Both the position numbers and the translations under genes were made by a program. Below are positions 1 to 11,801 of a stretch of 36,225 nucleotides of DNA, one piece after another. The notes beneath the pieces are model-generated. The model saw only the letters and a list, made by a program, of their open reading frames with translations. It was not told where the DNA came from and searched no databases. The stretch covers positions 1-36,225 of the forward strand of contig QXVZ01010598.1 of assembly GCA_008931825.1 (NCBI GenBank), in the 5' to 3' direction. The DNA is from Phallusia fumigata. Lineage: Eukaryota > Chordata > Ascidiacea > Phlebobranchia > Ascidiidae. Numbering within the stretch: position 1 is the first letter of the stretch; each line of letters opens with the position of its first letter.

Positions 1-2315
1 CAAATAGCTCTTCCTATTTATGGTTTACAAGTGATGCGAATTTTTTCTTTGTTTGTGCACAATCAGTTCATTGCTATTCTTTACATCATACTTTGTTTAT
101 TAAAACACACTTGCTGGTCTAGTAAAACTAGAAAAGTATTTTCATTTTGAAGGTAGAAAAGTTTTTTCATTTTGAACCAAATGTAAAAATCAAATTTTCT
201 GTGTTGAATATTAGCCCAGTTTAATTATGATAAACTAATTTTTCAAAAAATTTGTGTTGCCTTGTGTGGATTAAATATGTTTGTTTATTTTAACAATAAA
301 AATCCCTTTAATGACTATTTTAAACGATTTAAAAAAAGGGAAGTCTCTGGCAAATCCCTGTTGTCTGCATACAATTTTAGCATTTCAACTGGTTATGTAG
401 CATCGAAATTTCATGTCTGCCAGAAAAAACATATCTTGTTACTGACCATTTTCATTTTTGGGTAAAATTGGAATTTTTTATTTTTGTACCAAATTAAATT
501 GTTTAAAATAATTAGCAACCTGTATACATTAAGCTTACATTCTTAAATGTTGGCCACAGAGTATGAATCACTGCATTTCCATGGCCTAACTTGTGTGATT
601 GTTCGGGTGGTGGCTTATTTGTACTGAAACCATGTTGCAATTTAGCCCAATTTTTACACACTGAAGTTCTGTTCTGTAGAACTGTCTGGCCCACTCAAAT
701 ACAAATTTGCCAAATTTCTTGCTGTTTGGTGGTCATACTTGGTTTACCCTAAAATTAATAAGAATACAGTAATTTTGAAAAATAAAGCTAATTTTTTTAT
801 TGTTGCATAGCGTGTTCCATACATTTCTTTTTGCCAAAAAGCCTTTACTCGACTTTCAACAAAGCCTCATTTTCAAATTCTCCAAGTTTCTGTCAGTTGG
901 GAATCATCTTTAACTTGTGCACTGTTTTGTGTCATTGTGCTGATTGCCGTTAGACATGTTTTAAATTCAATGAGTTGTATTTTATTATTGCGCAACTATT
1001 CTTTTTCAGATGGGGAGTTGTAACCTTGAAGGTAACTGCTCCGAATGAATGTTGCTCAACGAGTTTTAAAATAGCATCGCAGACAGTTATGTAGAATGTT
1101 TTGGGGCAATTTCCGATGTTAATAAACACTTGGGCGTGATTTTTAAATTAAATCTGTCAAAACGGTTCCAAATTATTTAGCACATGAGGATTCTATTGAA
1201 ACGGCTGTAGAACACATCACATGCAAAATACTTTTAGGGGGTTAATTTCATAAAAAAAATGGGAGCTGGTATTAATCATTGTGTTCCAGGTTTTAAATGG
1301 TGTTGGGGTTTTTACTTAGTCTGTGCATCGCAAAACGCTTTGGGAAAAATAAAAATAAATTTATGCTGTGAACCCCTTGCAGCCGTAATTAATTGTTTAC
1401 AGGTGTGGTCACGGATGAGTAATTGTTGTCGTGGCGTGAAATGCAAGCGAGAAACCGGTCAGGTGATTCAGAAGGATGGCAAGTTTTTGTTTAATGTAAT
1501 AAATGAGGCGTCTTTAAGGCTTTTTGAGATGCGACAAACCGATCAAAAACCGTAAATGTGGTGTATTTGTTTGTGTGACCAATCATCAACAACGGGTACT
1601 AAATAGGGATGAGTTGATTCTGGGTTCCCGGTGCGGTGGGAATGGTGGAAGTACTTAATAGATACATAAGCAATATAGCAGCTGCAGGTGTCCAAATGTG
1701 CTCATTGTAACACTAAATGCAGAAAAAGGAAAGTGTTGTGCATTTTCAAAAAACGAAAAAGGTTTGACACTTTGCAACAAATGTAATCAAATGACTGCTT
1801 GTACTTATACACAATGTGTCAAGGTATTCATATTCATACAAAGCAATGCCGCAATAATTGATTCGACAGGATTTCAAAAAAGAACGCTGCCTTGACATGA
1901 TTTGCATGAGTAATATCAGTCAAAAAACACGTAAAGATATTTTGTCCATCCTACATTTCTGTATTTCAACACTTCAATAAGAGTCACATTTCGATTTCCT
2001 TGTTCACATAAAAAAGAAACATTTCCCATTTTTCTACTTTCTGTAGTCAAACAGTTAGTTAATTGATCAATGACCGATTATGTTTTTCTGTCTTTAGTAT
2101 AACCCAACTACTTAGCCTGGCAATAAAATTTTACATGGTATTTACTGTTTTAAGAGATTTTTTGCAGATGTGATAGAAAGTGCAGCTTACCAAGAGATTG
2201 CCTATGTTGTGACTATTTTCCTTTTTGTTTTAAATTCAGGTTTAGTATAACTATATTTGATTGGTGTAGACTCCTTTCAATCCAACTCATTATCCGCCAT
2301 CCAAGAACAGGAAAA
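1..2315. other. Non-coding stretch with no recognised gene
   Basis: I see no exon with recognisable protein similarity on either strand. The longest open frame (1259-1555, +) starts with MGAGINHCVPGFKWCW, resembles no family I know and lacks convincing splice or codon structure. The sequence is AT-rich with many T and A runs. The last hundred bases hold the 5' flank of the lectin gene, including a possible 3' splice site at 2238-2239 that could accept a cis exon or a trans-spliced leader, as is common in ascidians (inference). Confidence 0.5.
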
Positions 2316-4580
2316 ATGATGTTGGATTGTGAACTAGGGACATTAATATTTCTTGTCTGCTTGGCAACTCTCAGCCAAGGTCAAACAGCACCAGATGGTG
2401 GTTTCCTGAAGCGTGAATATAGTTTGATGAAACCTTATTCAGGTAAAAAATTGTTTACCTTAGGACAGGGGTATGCAACCTGCGAATAGAAATTGTGCAG
2501 CCTGCCGAGAGGTGCGGATTTTAATTGCAGTGCGGCCCGTGAAATGATTTACTATCTGTTTTAAGCATTGCATGACAGCTGGAATTAAATTTGTTATGCC
2601 GCCAGGAAAGTAAAGCGAAACAGAATGTTCTTCTTTTAAAAACAATAAGACAGATCCAACCTGCATTAAACAAAGGTGTGGCCCGCTGGTTAATGCAAGC
2701 GACTGTTTGGCCCTCCAGTAAAAAAGGTTGCAAATCCCTTCTTAGGAAATTGGAATGTGTTACCCATGGTATTAGTTGTAATTATATCAATAAAACATAA
2801 TACCAGAATTTTCAATAAATATGCCAGCTATGAGTTATTGTCCATCGAAAAGTGACACTTCCCAGCGCAATTTTGGAAACTTGTGGGATGGTAGGCCTGC
2901 TTCTATGAGTTTGTCTCTACAGGCTAAAGCTTAAACTGGCTATGGTTTAAAATTCGTCCTTCTAGAAGAATCCTGGGAACAGTGTTATATGAAAGACAGT
3001 AAGCTTTGTACCTGCTTTGTTTGTGCAGGTAACGGCATGACGATGCCCTTCTGGGAGTTCCGAGACAATGCAATGATGACAAACAACTTCATTCGCTTAA
3101 CTTCCAACCACCAAGGGCAGCTTGGTTCAGTTTGGAATAGACAGGTAAAAATGCAACAGATAACACTGTTTTTGTACTGTTTAACAGCTTCAGTTTTCAA
3201 ATATTATTTTTAAACTCATAGCCTTGCCTTCTTTTGCATTGTAATTTTGTTTTCCAGCCATGCTTTTTGCGGGATTGGGAAACCCATGTGCACTTTAAAG
3301 TTCACGGAGGAGGACGAACACTTGCAGCTGATGGGATGACATTCTGGTATACGCAAGAGCGAATGACTCCTGGTCCAGTGTTTGGAAGTCGAGATGAATT
3401 TCATGGACTCGCAGTTTTTCTTGACACATACAAGAATGGCCAACAGGCTGTAAGTGCTTGTAATTGCGTCTGGTTAAGAAGAAGTGTCTTGTAAAAATAT
3501 TAAAACAAGCAGTTTGTCAAATGAGTATCTGTAAAATTTTCTGTTGTTTTCAATATATTGTATATAATGTCCTAGCTTGTCAGAATGTGGAATTTGCTAC
3601 CTTAGTTATTTATATGTCACATTGGCTCTGTAGCTGTGTCTCAAATGGAAACCATTTAATTTTTTTTCAGGTATGTTTACAATTACCAGAATCGAAAAAC
3701 TCTTAATTTAAAAAAAATGTACAAATTGCTTTTAAAGTTACCAGTTGCATTCTGAATGGCCACTTAAGCACATAGGTGGATAAGACATTGAAGCAAACCT
3801 TTACTGCCATTGAAACATAACTGGCCAGTATTTTACACCATTCCTATTTTTATTTTTTAACACTCCCACTTTTTTAACATACTTGTACATATTACTTGCA
3901 GGTAACCTTTCCACAAATATCTGCCATGGTTGGAAATGGTTCCATGAAGTATGATCACATGGGCGATGGAAGATTGAACTCGGTTGGGTCATGCTTGGCC
4001 TCATTCCGAAACAAGGAATATGATACTTACATGTCAATCAGATATGTAAAGCAGCAACTTACTGTAAGTAGTGCATGCATTGAGGCATTTATATATTTTT
4101 ATTTTTGAAATTAGTGTAGGTTCACTGTTAAGCTCCTTGTTTTTTGACATTTCTTTGACCAGGATTTCAGACCAAAATATGCCAGTTTTTAATTTACTGT
4201 TTGATTTTTTGGTTCTTGCTCATGACTTAATATTATCCTAGGTGACTGCAACAATGTCTCAGTACATTATGCTTGTAACGAGTATTAGCTCAAGCTAGAT
4301 GAGTCAATCCAGAATTTTGTTAACTGGTTTTAGGGAATTGCTTTTTTGATTCTTCCAACACACCTGCTTTCACCAAACTGGGGCTATGTTGCTTGACCTA
4401 ATAGCTCAGGAAAAAAAACAAGACACAAACTAGATTTAGAATCATTCTAGTTTATGTCTATTATTATTTTAACACATATTTGTGTATTTTTAGATACAAA
4501 TCAATGTTGACAACCAGGGTAAATGGAGGGAATGTTTGGATGTGTCTGGGGTCATGTTACCAAGTGGATACTTCTTTGGN
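2316..4580 (+). CDS. LMAN2: VIP36/LMAN2-like L-type lectin (vesicular cargo receptor), 3' end missing
   Basis: Five coding exons are visible: 2316-2442, 3029-3144, 3258-3449, 3902-4063 and 4494-4579, all with GT/AG borders and matching phases. The product starts with a signal peptide (LIFLVCLATLSQGQ) and continues FLKREYSLMKPYSG, the N-terminal hallmark of VIP36. The leguminous-type lectin fold follows with MPFWEF, PCFLRDWETHVHFKVHG, GMTFWYTQ, PGPVFGSRDEFHGLAVFLDT (containing the metal/carbohydrate-binding Asp), MKYDHMGDGR and LPSGYFFG. VIP36 is a type I membrane lectin that binds high-mannose glycoproteins between ER, cis-Golgi and early secretory compartments. After about 227 residues the reading enters the N at 4580, and nothing after it resembles the expected DLSDNHD segment, stalk, membrane anchor or cytoplasmic tail. 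Roughly 100 residues are therefore lost in the gap. LMAN2L is the alternative orthologue. The start is the first of two adjacent ATGs, chosen because the signal peptide follows. Confidence 0.93.
2466..2740. mobile_element. hAT-like MITE in intron 1 of the lectin gene
   Basis: The left end CAGGGGTATGCAACC is mirrored by GGTTGCAAATCCCTT at the right end (imperfect 15-bp terminal inverted repeats). The flanks are CCTTAGGA on the left and TCTTAGGA on the right, a near-perfect 8-bp target-site duplication if the right end is placed one base earlier. TIRs beginning CAGGGGT and 8-bp duplications are typical of hAT transposons. The element is about 275 bp with no coding capacity and carries inner GGCCC motifs near both ends, as in many hAT MITEs. 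Confidence 0.72.
4580..4580. other. True assembly gap (single N) cutting the lectin gene
   Basis: The N falls inside coding exon 5 directly after the GYFFG motif. Unlike the other single Ns in this window, the sequence on its right does not repeat the sequence on its left, so sequence of unknown length is missing here. The codons after it run out at a TAA within about ten codons and do not match the family. Confidence 0.85.
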
Positions 4581-6946
4581 TGGAATGTAATAAACTCAAC
4601 TGGTTGTTAAAGCTGCTTTTTTCTTGGAATAAATTTGAAATTTGACGTATCCCTATTCATAATTAGAACTATGTTTCTAGACCTACCATACCTAAAACAT
4701 TGGTATTAACTTTGTTGGTCATTGAAATTTTCAAGTACACTATAGGACAATTTAAAGCGCTTTGAATGGCTTTTCAGTATGTTATATTGCAGTACATGTA
4801 TTTTTCAACTCTTGTAGCAGGGATTCCCCCAATCTAGATTATTATTGAGACAAAACAAATTCATTGTGTATATTGTTGCATCTGTCAAACTGTATTTAAC
4901 AGAGCTTGCTATAAGTTTTGTCCTTGTCGATGAAGTTTGTAATTATAAAGCTTATAACTTAACATTTCTGTCCCTAGCTATAAAACAAAAACTTGGGCCA
5001 TTAAAAGTGTAGTGTCATTTAAATGATGCTTGACAATTTTTCATGCGCCACATGTGCCTTGCCACAAAAAACAAATAAAAGATAATTTATTTGTCAAGAT
5101 GCGACCTCCAATTGCAATGATGGGTGTTTTATATGTTGTGTCTCAATATGATTACAAAAACGCAAGGAATATCTTCCTTTTGCGCCACTTAAAACACTGT
5201 TATTAAAATTTCTTGTGTCACCTAAGTATTGTGTTCTAAATTTCTGTGCTACCTGAAGCATTACTTGTATTGTTGAAAACGCTGCAGTCTTAAATTATCA
5301 TCACCTGATTTATTTTGTTTAATTTACAACATGTGAGATACAAATGGCAAAATGAGGCAAATTTTGTGCTGAATTTACAAAGACCACTTAAAAGCAAGAT
5401 AGACATCATAATTGGTACTTTTCAGGACGTTATGTTTTTAAAATTGTAATATCAACATGATATTTTACCCTATTTAAGTTGCTAGTTGCCATTTTGTTTG
5501 CATTAAAATGTAAGTTTTTCCATGTACTAAACTTTTTGCAGTGTTTCTCAAACTTGTTTTGATGCAACGCGTTTAGAAAAGTTGGTTGAACTTTCGACGC
5601 ACCAGCGATAATAATTTAACAAAGACGCTTATTAAGTTATATGTGTTGACACAAAAAAATAGCTATGAAACGGAAATATTGTGCGACGCCCTTTGGATAA
5701 TAAAACCAACGCACGGTTTTACTTTGAACTACACGAAGCTTCAGTATTACATCTGTCAATAGATTTTGCTGTGAAACTGCAATGTTGCGAAAAGTGGAAT
5801 TCTTACATAACTGCTACTTTGGTAAGCGACCGCCCTGTCATCACAAGGTAGTGGTGGGTTAAAAAGTAATGTAACAGAGCTGCTGCAATGAGTAGGCCGA
5901 TGTCAGGTACCCCGACATACGGAGGAACTGAATCGTTGTTTTAGTTTCTATTTAAATAGTTACCACAAGGCGGTCCAATTAGTAACTGCGGTTCTTCTAC
6001 AATGCGCAAGTTTGAAGGTTTTCGATTTCTACGTCTGTATCACATCAAACGCTCGTTGTATCCACAGTCCATAAAATATGTTCCATTCCGAATTCGTCGT
6101 GCGTGAATCCACTTCACGGTTTGATTCTTGCTGCTGCATGATCTCCATGGCGCAACTGTAGTAATTTTTGAATACGAAACCAAAAACAGCAAACAAGACT
6201 AGACAACAACTATGTGCACACCCGTCTTTTGTTGTAACCTTCTGTGTTCGTTCTGTAGTGCTTTTGTATCTATGTGACTATAGCAGTTCGTATGCATTGT
6301 AATGACACCAAATCAAGAAGAAAAAAATGTAGTGTCATATTTATAACAGTTAACCATCAAGAAGCAAAAGCTTGCATCCCGCTGTTCATAAAGGCGGGGA
6401 CAAGGCCGGTGTCATTAAAAACTGAGAATGCACTTCATAGTACAGGTCTGCTTGGTGCCTCACCTAATACCTGTATACCTTTTGAAGCAATCGTTGCAGA
6501 TTAAGCAGTCAGCAGCGTTGGAAACAAGTCTTAATATTTGTCAAGTCCGAAGTGTCCACACATTAAATCCAGAACTGGAATAGACTTGATTGATTCCTTT
6601 ACTCACAACAATTATATTTAGCTTGGTCGTAACAACAGTATTTCATTAGGTAATTTTGTGTCGGTACAAGAGCTCTGAAGGCAAGTTGACCTCAATGACC
6701 TTTAGCCCTTGATCTATTTAAACTTGGTCTAAGCAGTATTGCTATGCAATTTCCTGCGCTACCTAATGCATCAGAATTGTTGAAATTCCTCTAAGAAGGG
6801 TTATCATTGCAGCTATAAAGTATGGTCTAACTTGCACCTCTAATACATATTTATTTAAAATCAGAATCTTTACCATGTAATAATTATGTGAAAGCGTTTT
6901 GAGTTATGAAATACCTGACTTACAGAAACAGAAATCAGCTGTCAAT
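4581..6946. other. Intergenic region with transposon-like debris
   Basis: I find no recognisable exon. At about 5540, CAGTGTTTCTCAAACTTG resembles a hAT-type terminal repeat and is followed by sequence with several GACGC and CGCACG motifs, but I cannot place the other end. The 5850-6250 stretch is less AT-rich and may be old transposon sequence. The open frame at 6274-6504 (+) has no family resemblance. The right end is the promoter region of the kinase gene, with a likely 3' splice site at 6924-6925 (cttacag) just before its start codon. Confidence 0.45.
6687..6701 (-). promoter_or_regulatory. DR3-type nuclear receptor element upstream of the kinase gene
   Basis: Read on the - strand this is AGGTCA TTG AGGTCA, two perfect half-sites in direct repeat spaced by 3 bp. 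DR3 is the classical arrangement for RXR heterodimers of the VDR/PXR group. It lies about 245 bp before the kinase start codon. Function is inferred from the motif only; such 12-bp matches can occur by chance. Confidence 0.35.
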
Positions 6947-8234
6947 ATGGCTGAGTCAACAAACCAAAAAGTAAGTATTATGTCCAATAAGTTTACTGGC
7001 TAAAAATTGTTTACCCCACAAAATCTTACTTTGAAGTTATGTTGTTTAGTGGAGTGAATACATTGCTGATGACATTGAGTGTGATGACAAGCATGGTGAA
7101 ATTGGTCATGGTGGATTTGGAAAAGTAATGCTTGGAAAACACAAAGACATCGGATTCGTTGCTGTCAAATGTTTTTCTGTTACTGGTGGTGAAAGAGAAC
7201 AATCAGTGCATGAGAAAAAGTAAGTTTCTGTTACCAGTTCTGTTTTTAACATTTTTTAATTAGGTTGTTATTGCAAGTTTGACTTATTTCCCCAAGTAAT
7301 TGTTTAAAACTTGTTTGCCTGTCTTTCTTTTTTCAGTATTAGGCATGAATATGACATGTTGTTAAAATCTCGTCATGAAAACATAGCTCATGTGTTTGGT
7401 TGCACCAAATGGTCAGGATCTTTTGGCATTGTTATGCATTATTATGATGGAGGAAACATGAATCTTTTGCTCTTGGATGAGTCTGTTAACAAAAAACTTG
7501 GAGCTGGTCTCCGTCTTCGTCTAGCAGCTGAAACAGCAACAGGAGTTGCGCACATACACAACTGTGGAACAGAAAAACCCTTGGTTCATGGAGATTTGAA
7601 GCCAGAAAACGTTCTCCTCACACGAGACTTGCATGCAAAGATAGCAGATTTTGGAAGTGCTAAGTTGGCTGTAAATACTGGCTCAACATCCCGAGTACGG
7701 GGCCAAAATGAAGAACAGCAATTGACCCTGTATTATGCAGCCCCAGAAAAGCTTCTCAGAAATGCTGGAAAACCAAGACCCAAGAAAGAGCAAGACACAT
7801 ACAGTTGTTCGTTGATCTACCATATGCTTCTTAGCTGTGAAATGCCATACCTATCTGTCGAAACCTTCTGGCGAATGTTGGAACGAGAAGAGCGGCCCAA
7901 TTGTGAAGCAATCCTGGAACTAAAACAGACTTGCAATGCCACTGACTTGCTGATCATTAATGCGATCGAAAAGTGGATGGTTATGTGCTGGAATAACAAT
8001 CCTAAATTACGACCTGATATGAAGGATGTTCGAGATGACCTTTTAAAACATCTCGACAGGCAAGACCCAGCAGTAATTGCAGAACAGGTCAAGGTTGTGT
8101 TGGATGAAATGGACACCACAAATCCATTGCTGATACAGGAGCCGAAGATTCCACTCAGTCGATTTTCCCCAAGAACAGGGAGATTTGAAGGTTGGCAAAT
8201 TAGCAATTGGGAGCAAATTGTAATAAAACAATAA
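6947..8234 (+). CDS. TKL-type (RIPK/IRAK-like) Ser/Thr protein kinase, non-RD; possibly the N-terminal half of a kinase-Kelch protein
   Basis: Exons 6947-6970, 7050-7219 and 7337-8234 join in frame to give 363 residues if read to the TAA at 8232. The kinase fold is complete: glycine loop GHGGFGKV (about residues 27-34), VAVK lysine at 48, helix-C glutamate at 69 (HEYDML), catalytic loop HGDLKPEN (149-156), DFG at 169-171 and AAPE near 199-202. The HRD arginine is glycine, making it a non-RD kinase as in IRAK1; HGDLKPEN and the overall style suggest the RIPK/IRAK part of the TKL group, which signals in innate immunity and cell death. Only about 25 residues precede the domain, with no death domain or RHIM. 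The single 3' exon carries the kinase from helix C onward. A weak phase-1 donor at 8191 could instead splice into the Kelch exons downstream, giving 653 residues. AATAAA motifs overlap the stop codon region, which supports independent termination. Confidence 0.85.
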
Positions 8235-8413
8235 ACCCCTAATTTTATGACATAGAATTATAATGTTGTATATATGTTTGGTTTAAACCAGTGGTTTTCA
8301 AACTCCCATCAAAGACACTTTACTACCTGCCATGTTTTGTTTTTTTGTAAATGTTCTAGGTTTTAGAACTTTAATTTTATTTTCTTAGCAAGAAAAACAC
8401 TTAAAACTTGCAG

Positions 8414-11400
8414 GTGTGTCGTCTGACCCAGAGGCTCTCAATCCCAGCCTTGAACCTACAGCTTCTAGAACCAAAGGTATTTTTTTATTTTTAAGACCAT
8501 ATATCAGATTATTTGGCTGTGGTTTTCATGTTTCCATGCTTGGTGGCTTGAGTCAAATTATGATTTTTCAGTGACAGAATTTCAGTAGTGACAGAAATGT
8601 GTCTTGATTATCATAGCGTAGTTTTCGTTTGTAGTACAATAAATGCATAAGTTAGTTTTTATAACTTACTATCCTGGTCTGCAACATACTAAGATGTCTC
8701 ATAGTTAGTTTACTGGTGTGCACTGGTTTTGGTTGCACACAGACAAGATTTTCGCAAAATATCGTTTTCTTTAAACATATTTACTGCAGGACTTGTAACA
8801 AATACTGAAAGTGTTACTATTTTGATGTAGATTTCCCAGCTTTTGTTGTCATTGGTGGCTTTGAGGCAGAAAGAGACTGTGTAAAATATAACATCAACAC
8901 AGCACACCCTCAACACTTGCAGGTATGTTCTGGTTTTATGTAATATGCTGTGGACTCTGCACATAATTTTCTGTGACCAGTGTCGCCAGATGTCCATCAG
9001 ATTTTTGAAATATAGCTTAAATTTATGAAAGCTGTATCTAGATAAAAACCGCATTTCAGAAGCTTCGCACAGGTCGTGTGGGAGCAACAGCAGTGAAAGT
9101 TGGAAGTCAAGTTTATGTGGTGGGTGGTGCCACCAAGCACTGGGGTGCTGGTCAGTACACAAGCTGCGAAATGATGGATTTAAGTCAGCCGTCTATATGG
9201 AATGCAATACCAGATATGTTGAATGTTCGGCGATACTGTGGATCAGGCTTTATCGAAGGTATGTATGGCATTACTGATTGGCAATACATGTTTTTTGTGA
9301 TGGGGAAAGATGTTTTTTGTAATTTTTTATGTGGACAATAATAGGGACAGGGTTATCTAAAAATATCACTGTTTGATAATAAGTGTGACAGAGTATATTT
9401 GATTTTGGTAAATTGTGGGGAAATTTTGTAAATAGAAATAGGCATTGGCGGCGNGTGGACAATAGTAGGGACAGGATTATCTAAAAATATCACTGTTTGA
9501 TAATAAGTGTGACAGAGTATATTTGATTTTGGTAAATTGTGGGGAAATTTTGTAAATAGAAATAGGCATTGGCGGCGATTTTTTAGCAAATTTTTTTGTG
9601 TGAGGTGGTGAAATGATTCAATCCAAGCAGTCTGGGACATGATCAGAAACACCATGCACACCTGTTGGGCCATAGCGTTATTATACCATATGTTATCGCT
9701 AATATTATCGGTACCTATAGCACAAGAGAAGGCTCCTGCATTGTTTATAGAACAAGAAGAAATTTGCTTTGCTTGCCTTGCTCATGTTTAGTGTAAACAA
9801 GTCTTCAAAAAATTCTCATGTTAACACAAGCAATATATGTTTTCAAAACAAGAATATAACCAGGAATTTTCTGGGGTGGCAGCATAGACTTTATAATGGT
9901 TCCCACCTCAGAAACTTCCAGTGGGGTTGGCCACCTTCCCTGCCACCCCAAGAACCNTCCTGCGTTGTTTATAGAACAAGAAGAAATTTGCTTTGCTTGT
10001 CTTGCTCATGTTTAGTGTAAACAAGTCTTCAAAAAATTCTCATGTTAACACAAGCAATATATGTTTTCAAAACAAGAATATAACCAGGAATTTTCTGGGG
10101 TGGCAGCATAGACTTTATAATGGTTCCCACCTCAGAAACTTCCAGTGGGGTTGGCCACCTTTCCTGCCACCCCAAGAACCGATCCCTGTGGAAATAGGTA
10201 AATAAACGGTTAAGAACCACTGCTGTTTAAAAAACAGGGCAGGAATTATAGTTGACCCTCAACAATGAACAGCTTATTTTTCTGTTCGCAGATCACATTT
10301 GTGTCACCGGTGGTTGTAACCACGAAACCTTGGCAAGTTGTGAAAAGTTCAATGTCCACAACGAAAAATGGATGAGGACAAGCAGTATGCTGCATTCGAG
10401 ATCACAACATGGTTCTGTTGTGTGCAATGGTAATCTTGTCAAAACGTTCACACTCAAACTTGATTTTCAGTATTCAGTCTTATGTTTATTAGCACAAAAT
10501 GACTTTTGAGTAACATTAACTTTTTCTCCACAATGAAAAAAATTAATCTAGCCATTTTGGTGGAAAAGTTTTTGATGTAACAATGTACAAGACAGAAACT
10601 TATTGTCAAATAAGGAGTATATGCATAGTCAGATAAGGTTTGGGTTATATATAGTGTTAAATCATATTCTGAACTGTAAAAGAAACTTAAATCAACCAAA
10701 TAAAGCACAATTTTTTATTGTACCTCTCAGTTGGTACTGCTACAAGGGCACCTTGCATGTTGTCAAGTAAAAAAGGGAAAACACTTGTATTTTCTACATG
10801 TATTTGGTTTGTAGCATGTTTCTGTTTTTCAGATTCACTATATTGCGTTGGAGGTTTGAATAACAAAAAACCACTAACTTCTTGCGAACAATATGATGTT
10901 AGGAGTGGAAAATGGAATGAGGTTGCACCTCTCAGTGAACCAAGAGCAGCGTTGACAACTGTTGTACGGGACGGAAAAATACTCGCAATAGGTAATTGTT
11001 GTGTGTAACAATTTCTTTTTTGTTGGAATGCATAAATGTGTTGCTACTTTTTTTTACAACTGCCTTAAAGTTTGTGTTTTCACCACCTGGATCTTGAGGT
11101 TACAGCTTTTGAATTGATCTTGTCGAATTTAAGGAGGAAGTGGGAACAATGGACCTTTGTCAACAGTTGAGCAGTTCGTCCCTGAAGCAAACAAGTGGGA
11201 AAGTTTTCCAGAGCTTCAAATTCCTCGCAGTTTTTTATGCTCATGTGCATTGGAAAGTCAGATCTTTGTCATTGGAGGGTGAGATCAATAAAAATTAAAA
11301 TCTAACCTGGAACTTGAGTGCATTGACCGATTTCCGGATTTTACCGTTGCTTTTGAGTGCACAGTGCAGACTGCCTAGTTTTTTAAATTTAATATTAAAT

Positions 11401-11801
11401 CGTATCAGAAAAACATGAGAATAGTCAAACATGTGGCCTTGAGCGCTTAGAGTTAGTCTTTAAAGCTTTTTAAAAGAAAATATACAAGTTTTGAGCATTT
11501 TAGTGAAGAAGTAAAAAAGTTTTCCTCCTTACACAAATTTAATTCTTAAAACCGAAAGCTGCAGCAAGCAAATGTTTTTGCATGGGATACTACTAGGGAG
11601 TAGTGACACTCATCCCCTGGACAAAGTACCTTTTGCGTCTTGCAGTCTTTTTAGCCAAGGTTCTGAATATCTTTTTATTACAGGTCAAACAAGGGCAAAC
11701 TGTTGAAGTCTGTAGAGGTGTGGAATGCCAATGAAAACTCCTGGTCAACTTCATTTGAAACTGAAGTTCCCATTTTCGCTGCCTCTGTTGTGCCTTTTTA
11801 A
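8414..11801 (+). CDS. Six-bladed Kelch propeller without BTB/BACK; possible C-terminal half of a kinase-Kelch gene
   Basis: Exons 8414-8476 (uncertain), 8831-8922, 9060-9258, 10292-10429, 10833-10991, 11134-11278 and 11684-11801 have GT/AG borders and consistent phases, ending at a TAA at 11799. Each carries Kelch signatures: FVVIGGF, VYVVGG, ICVTGG, LYCVGG, ILAIGGG and IFVIGGS, each followed by a W/Y-containing outer strand (for example SGKWNEVAPL). Kelch propellers bind substrate proteins, typically for Cul3 ubiquitin ligases. The downstream KLHL gene has paralogous exons of the same phases and lengths (138/138, 159/159, 145/142, 199/196), so the propeller arose by tandem duplication. No BTB or BACK exon lies between here and the kinase; the first exon encodes a linker (VSSDPEALNPSLEP) that needs a phase-1 upstream exon. 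Two false allelic duplications sit in the intron 9259-10291. It could be a separate degraded gene, but every propeller exon is open. Confidence 0.8.
9331..9577. repeat. Allelic overlap left unmerged around N at 9454
   Basis: The 123 bases at 9331-9453 are repeated at 9455-9577 with two or three substitutions (for example cagggttatc versus caggattatc), separated only by the N at 9454. Both copies start at GTGGACAATA and end at GGCATTGGCGGCG. This is the expected picture when two contigs from different haplotypes overlap but are scaffolded end to end, not a biological duplication. It lies in an intron of the Kelch gene. Confidence 0.85.
9598..10190 (+). mobile_element. Interspersed element in a Kelch intron, inverted relative to 14155-14550
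   Basis: From GTGTGAGGTGGTG near 9598 to the TGCCACCCC motif near 10175 the sequence matches the reverse complement of 14155-14550. Shared landmarks include the AATCCAAGCAGTCTG block, CTAATATTATCGGT, CTCCTGCATTGTTTA, GTGTAAACAAGTCTTC, and the CAGAAACTTCCAGTG / GGCCACC / TGCCACCCC end. The true length is about 370 bp, because 223 bp (9734-9956 and 9958-10180) is present twice around an N. I see no coding capacity and cannot name the family. Confidence 0.6.
9734..10180. repeat. Allelic overlap left unmerged around N at 9957
   Basis: Bases 9734-9956 and 9958-10180 are 223 bp each and differ at only a few positions (tcctgcattg versus tcctgcgttg, cttgccttgc versus cttgtcttgc, accttccctg versus acctttcctg). 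They abut the N at 9957 directly. The pattern matches a haplotype overlap in the assembly. Confidence 0.85.

Noticed and set aside
1259..1555. 98-residue ORF on the + strand
   Set aside because: No family resemblance, no partner exons, and composition like surrounding AT-rich noncoding DNA.
6274..6504. 76-residue ORF on the + strand
   Set aside because: No recognisable domain or motif; likely chance or transposon debris.
8414..8476. Phase-0 splice from a gtaata donor after residue 358 of the kinase
   Set aside because: It would read the next exons out of frame and hit a stop; only a phase-1 junction keeps the Kelch frame.
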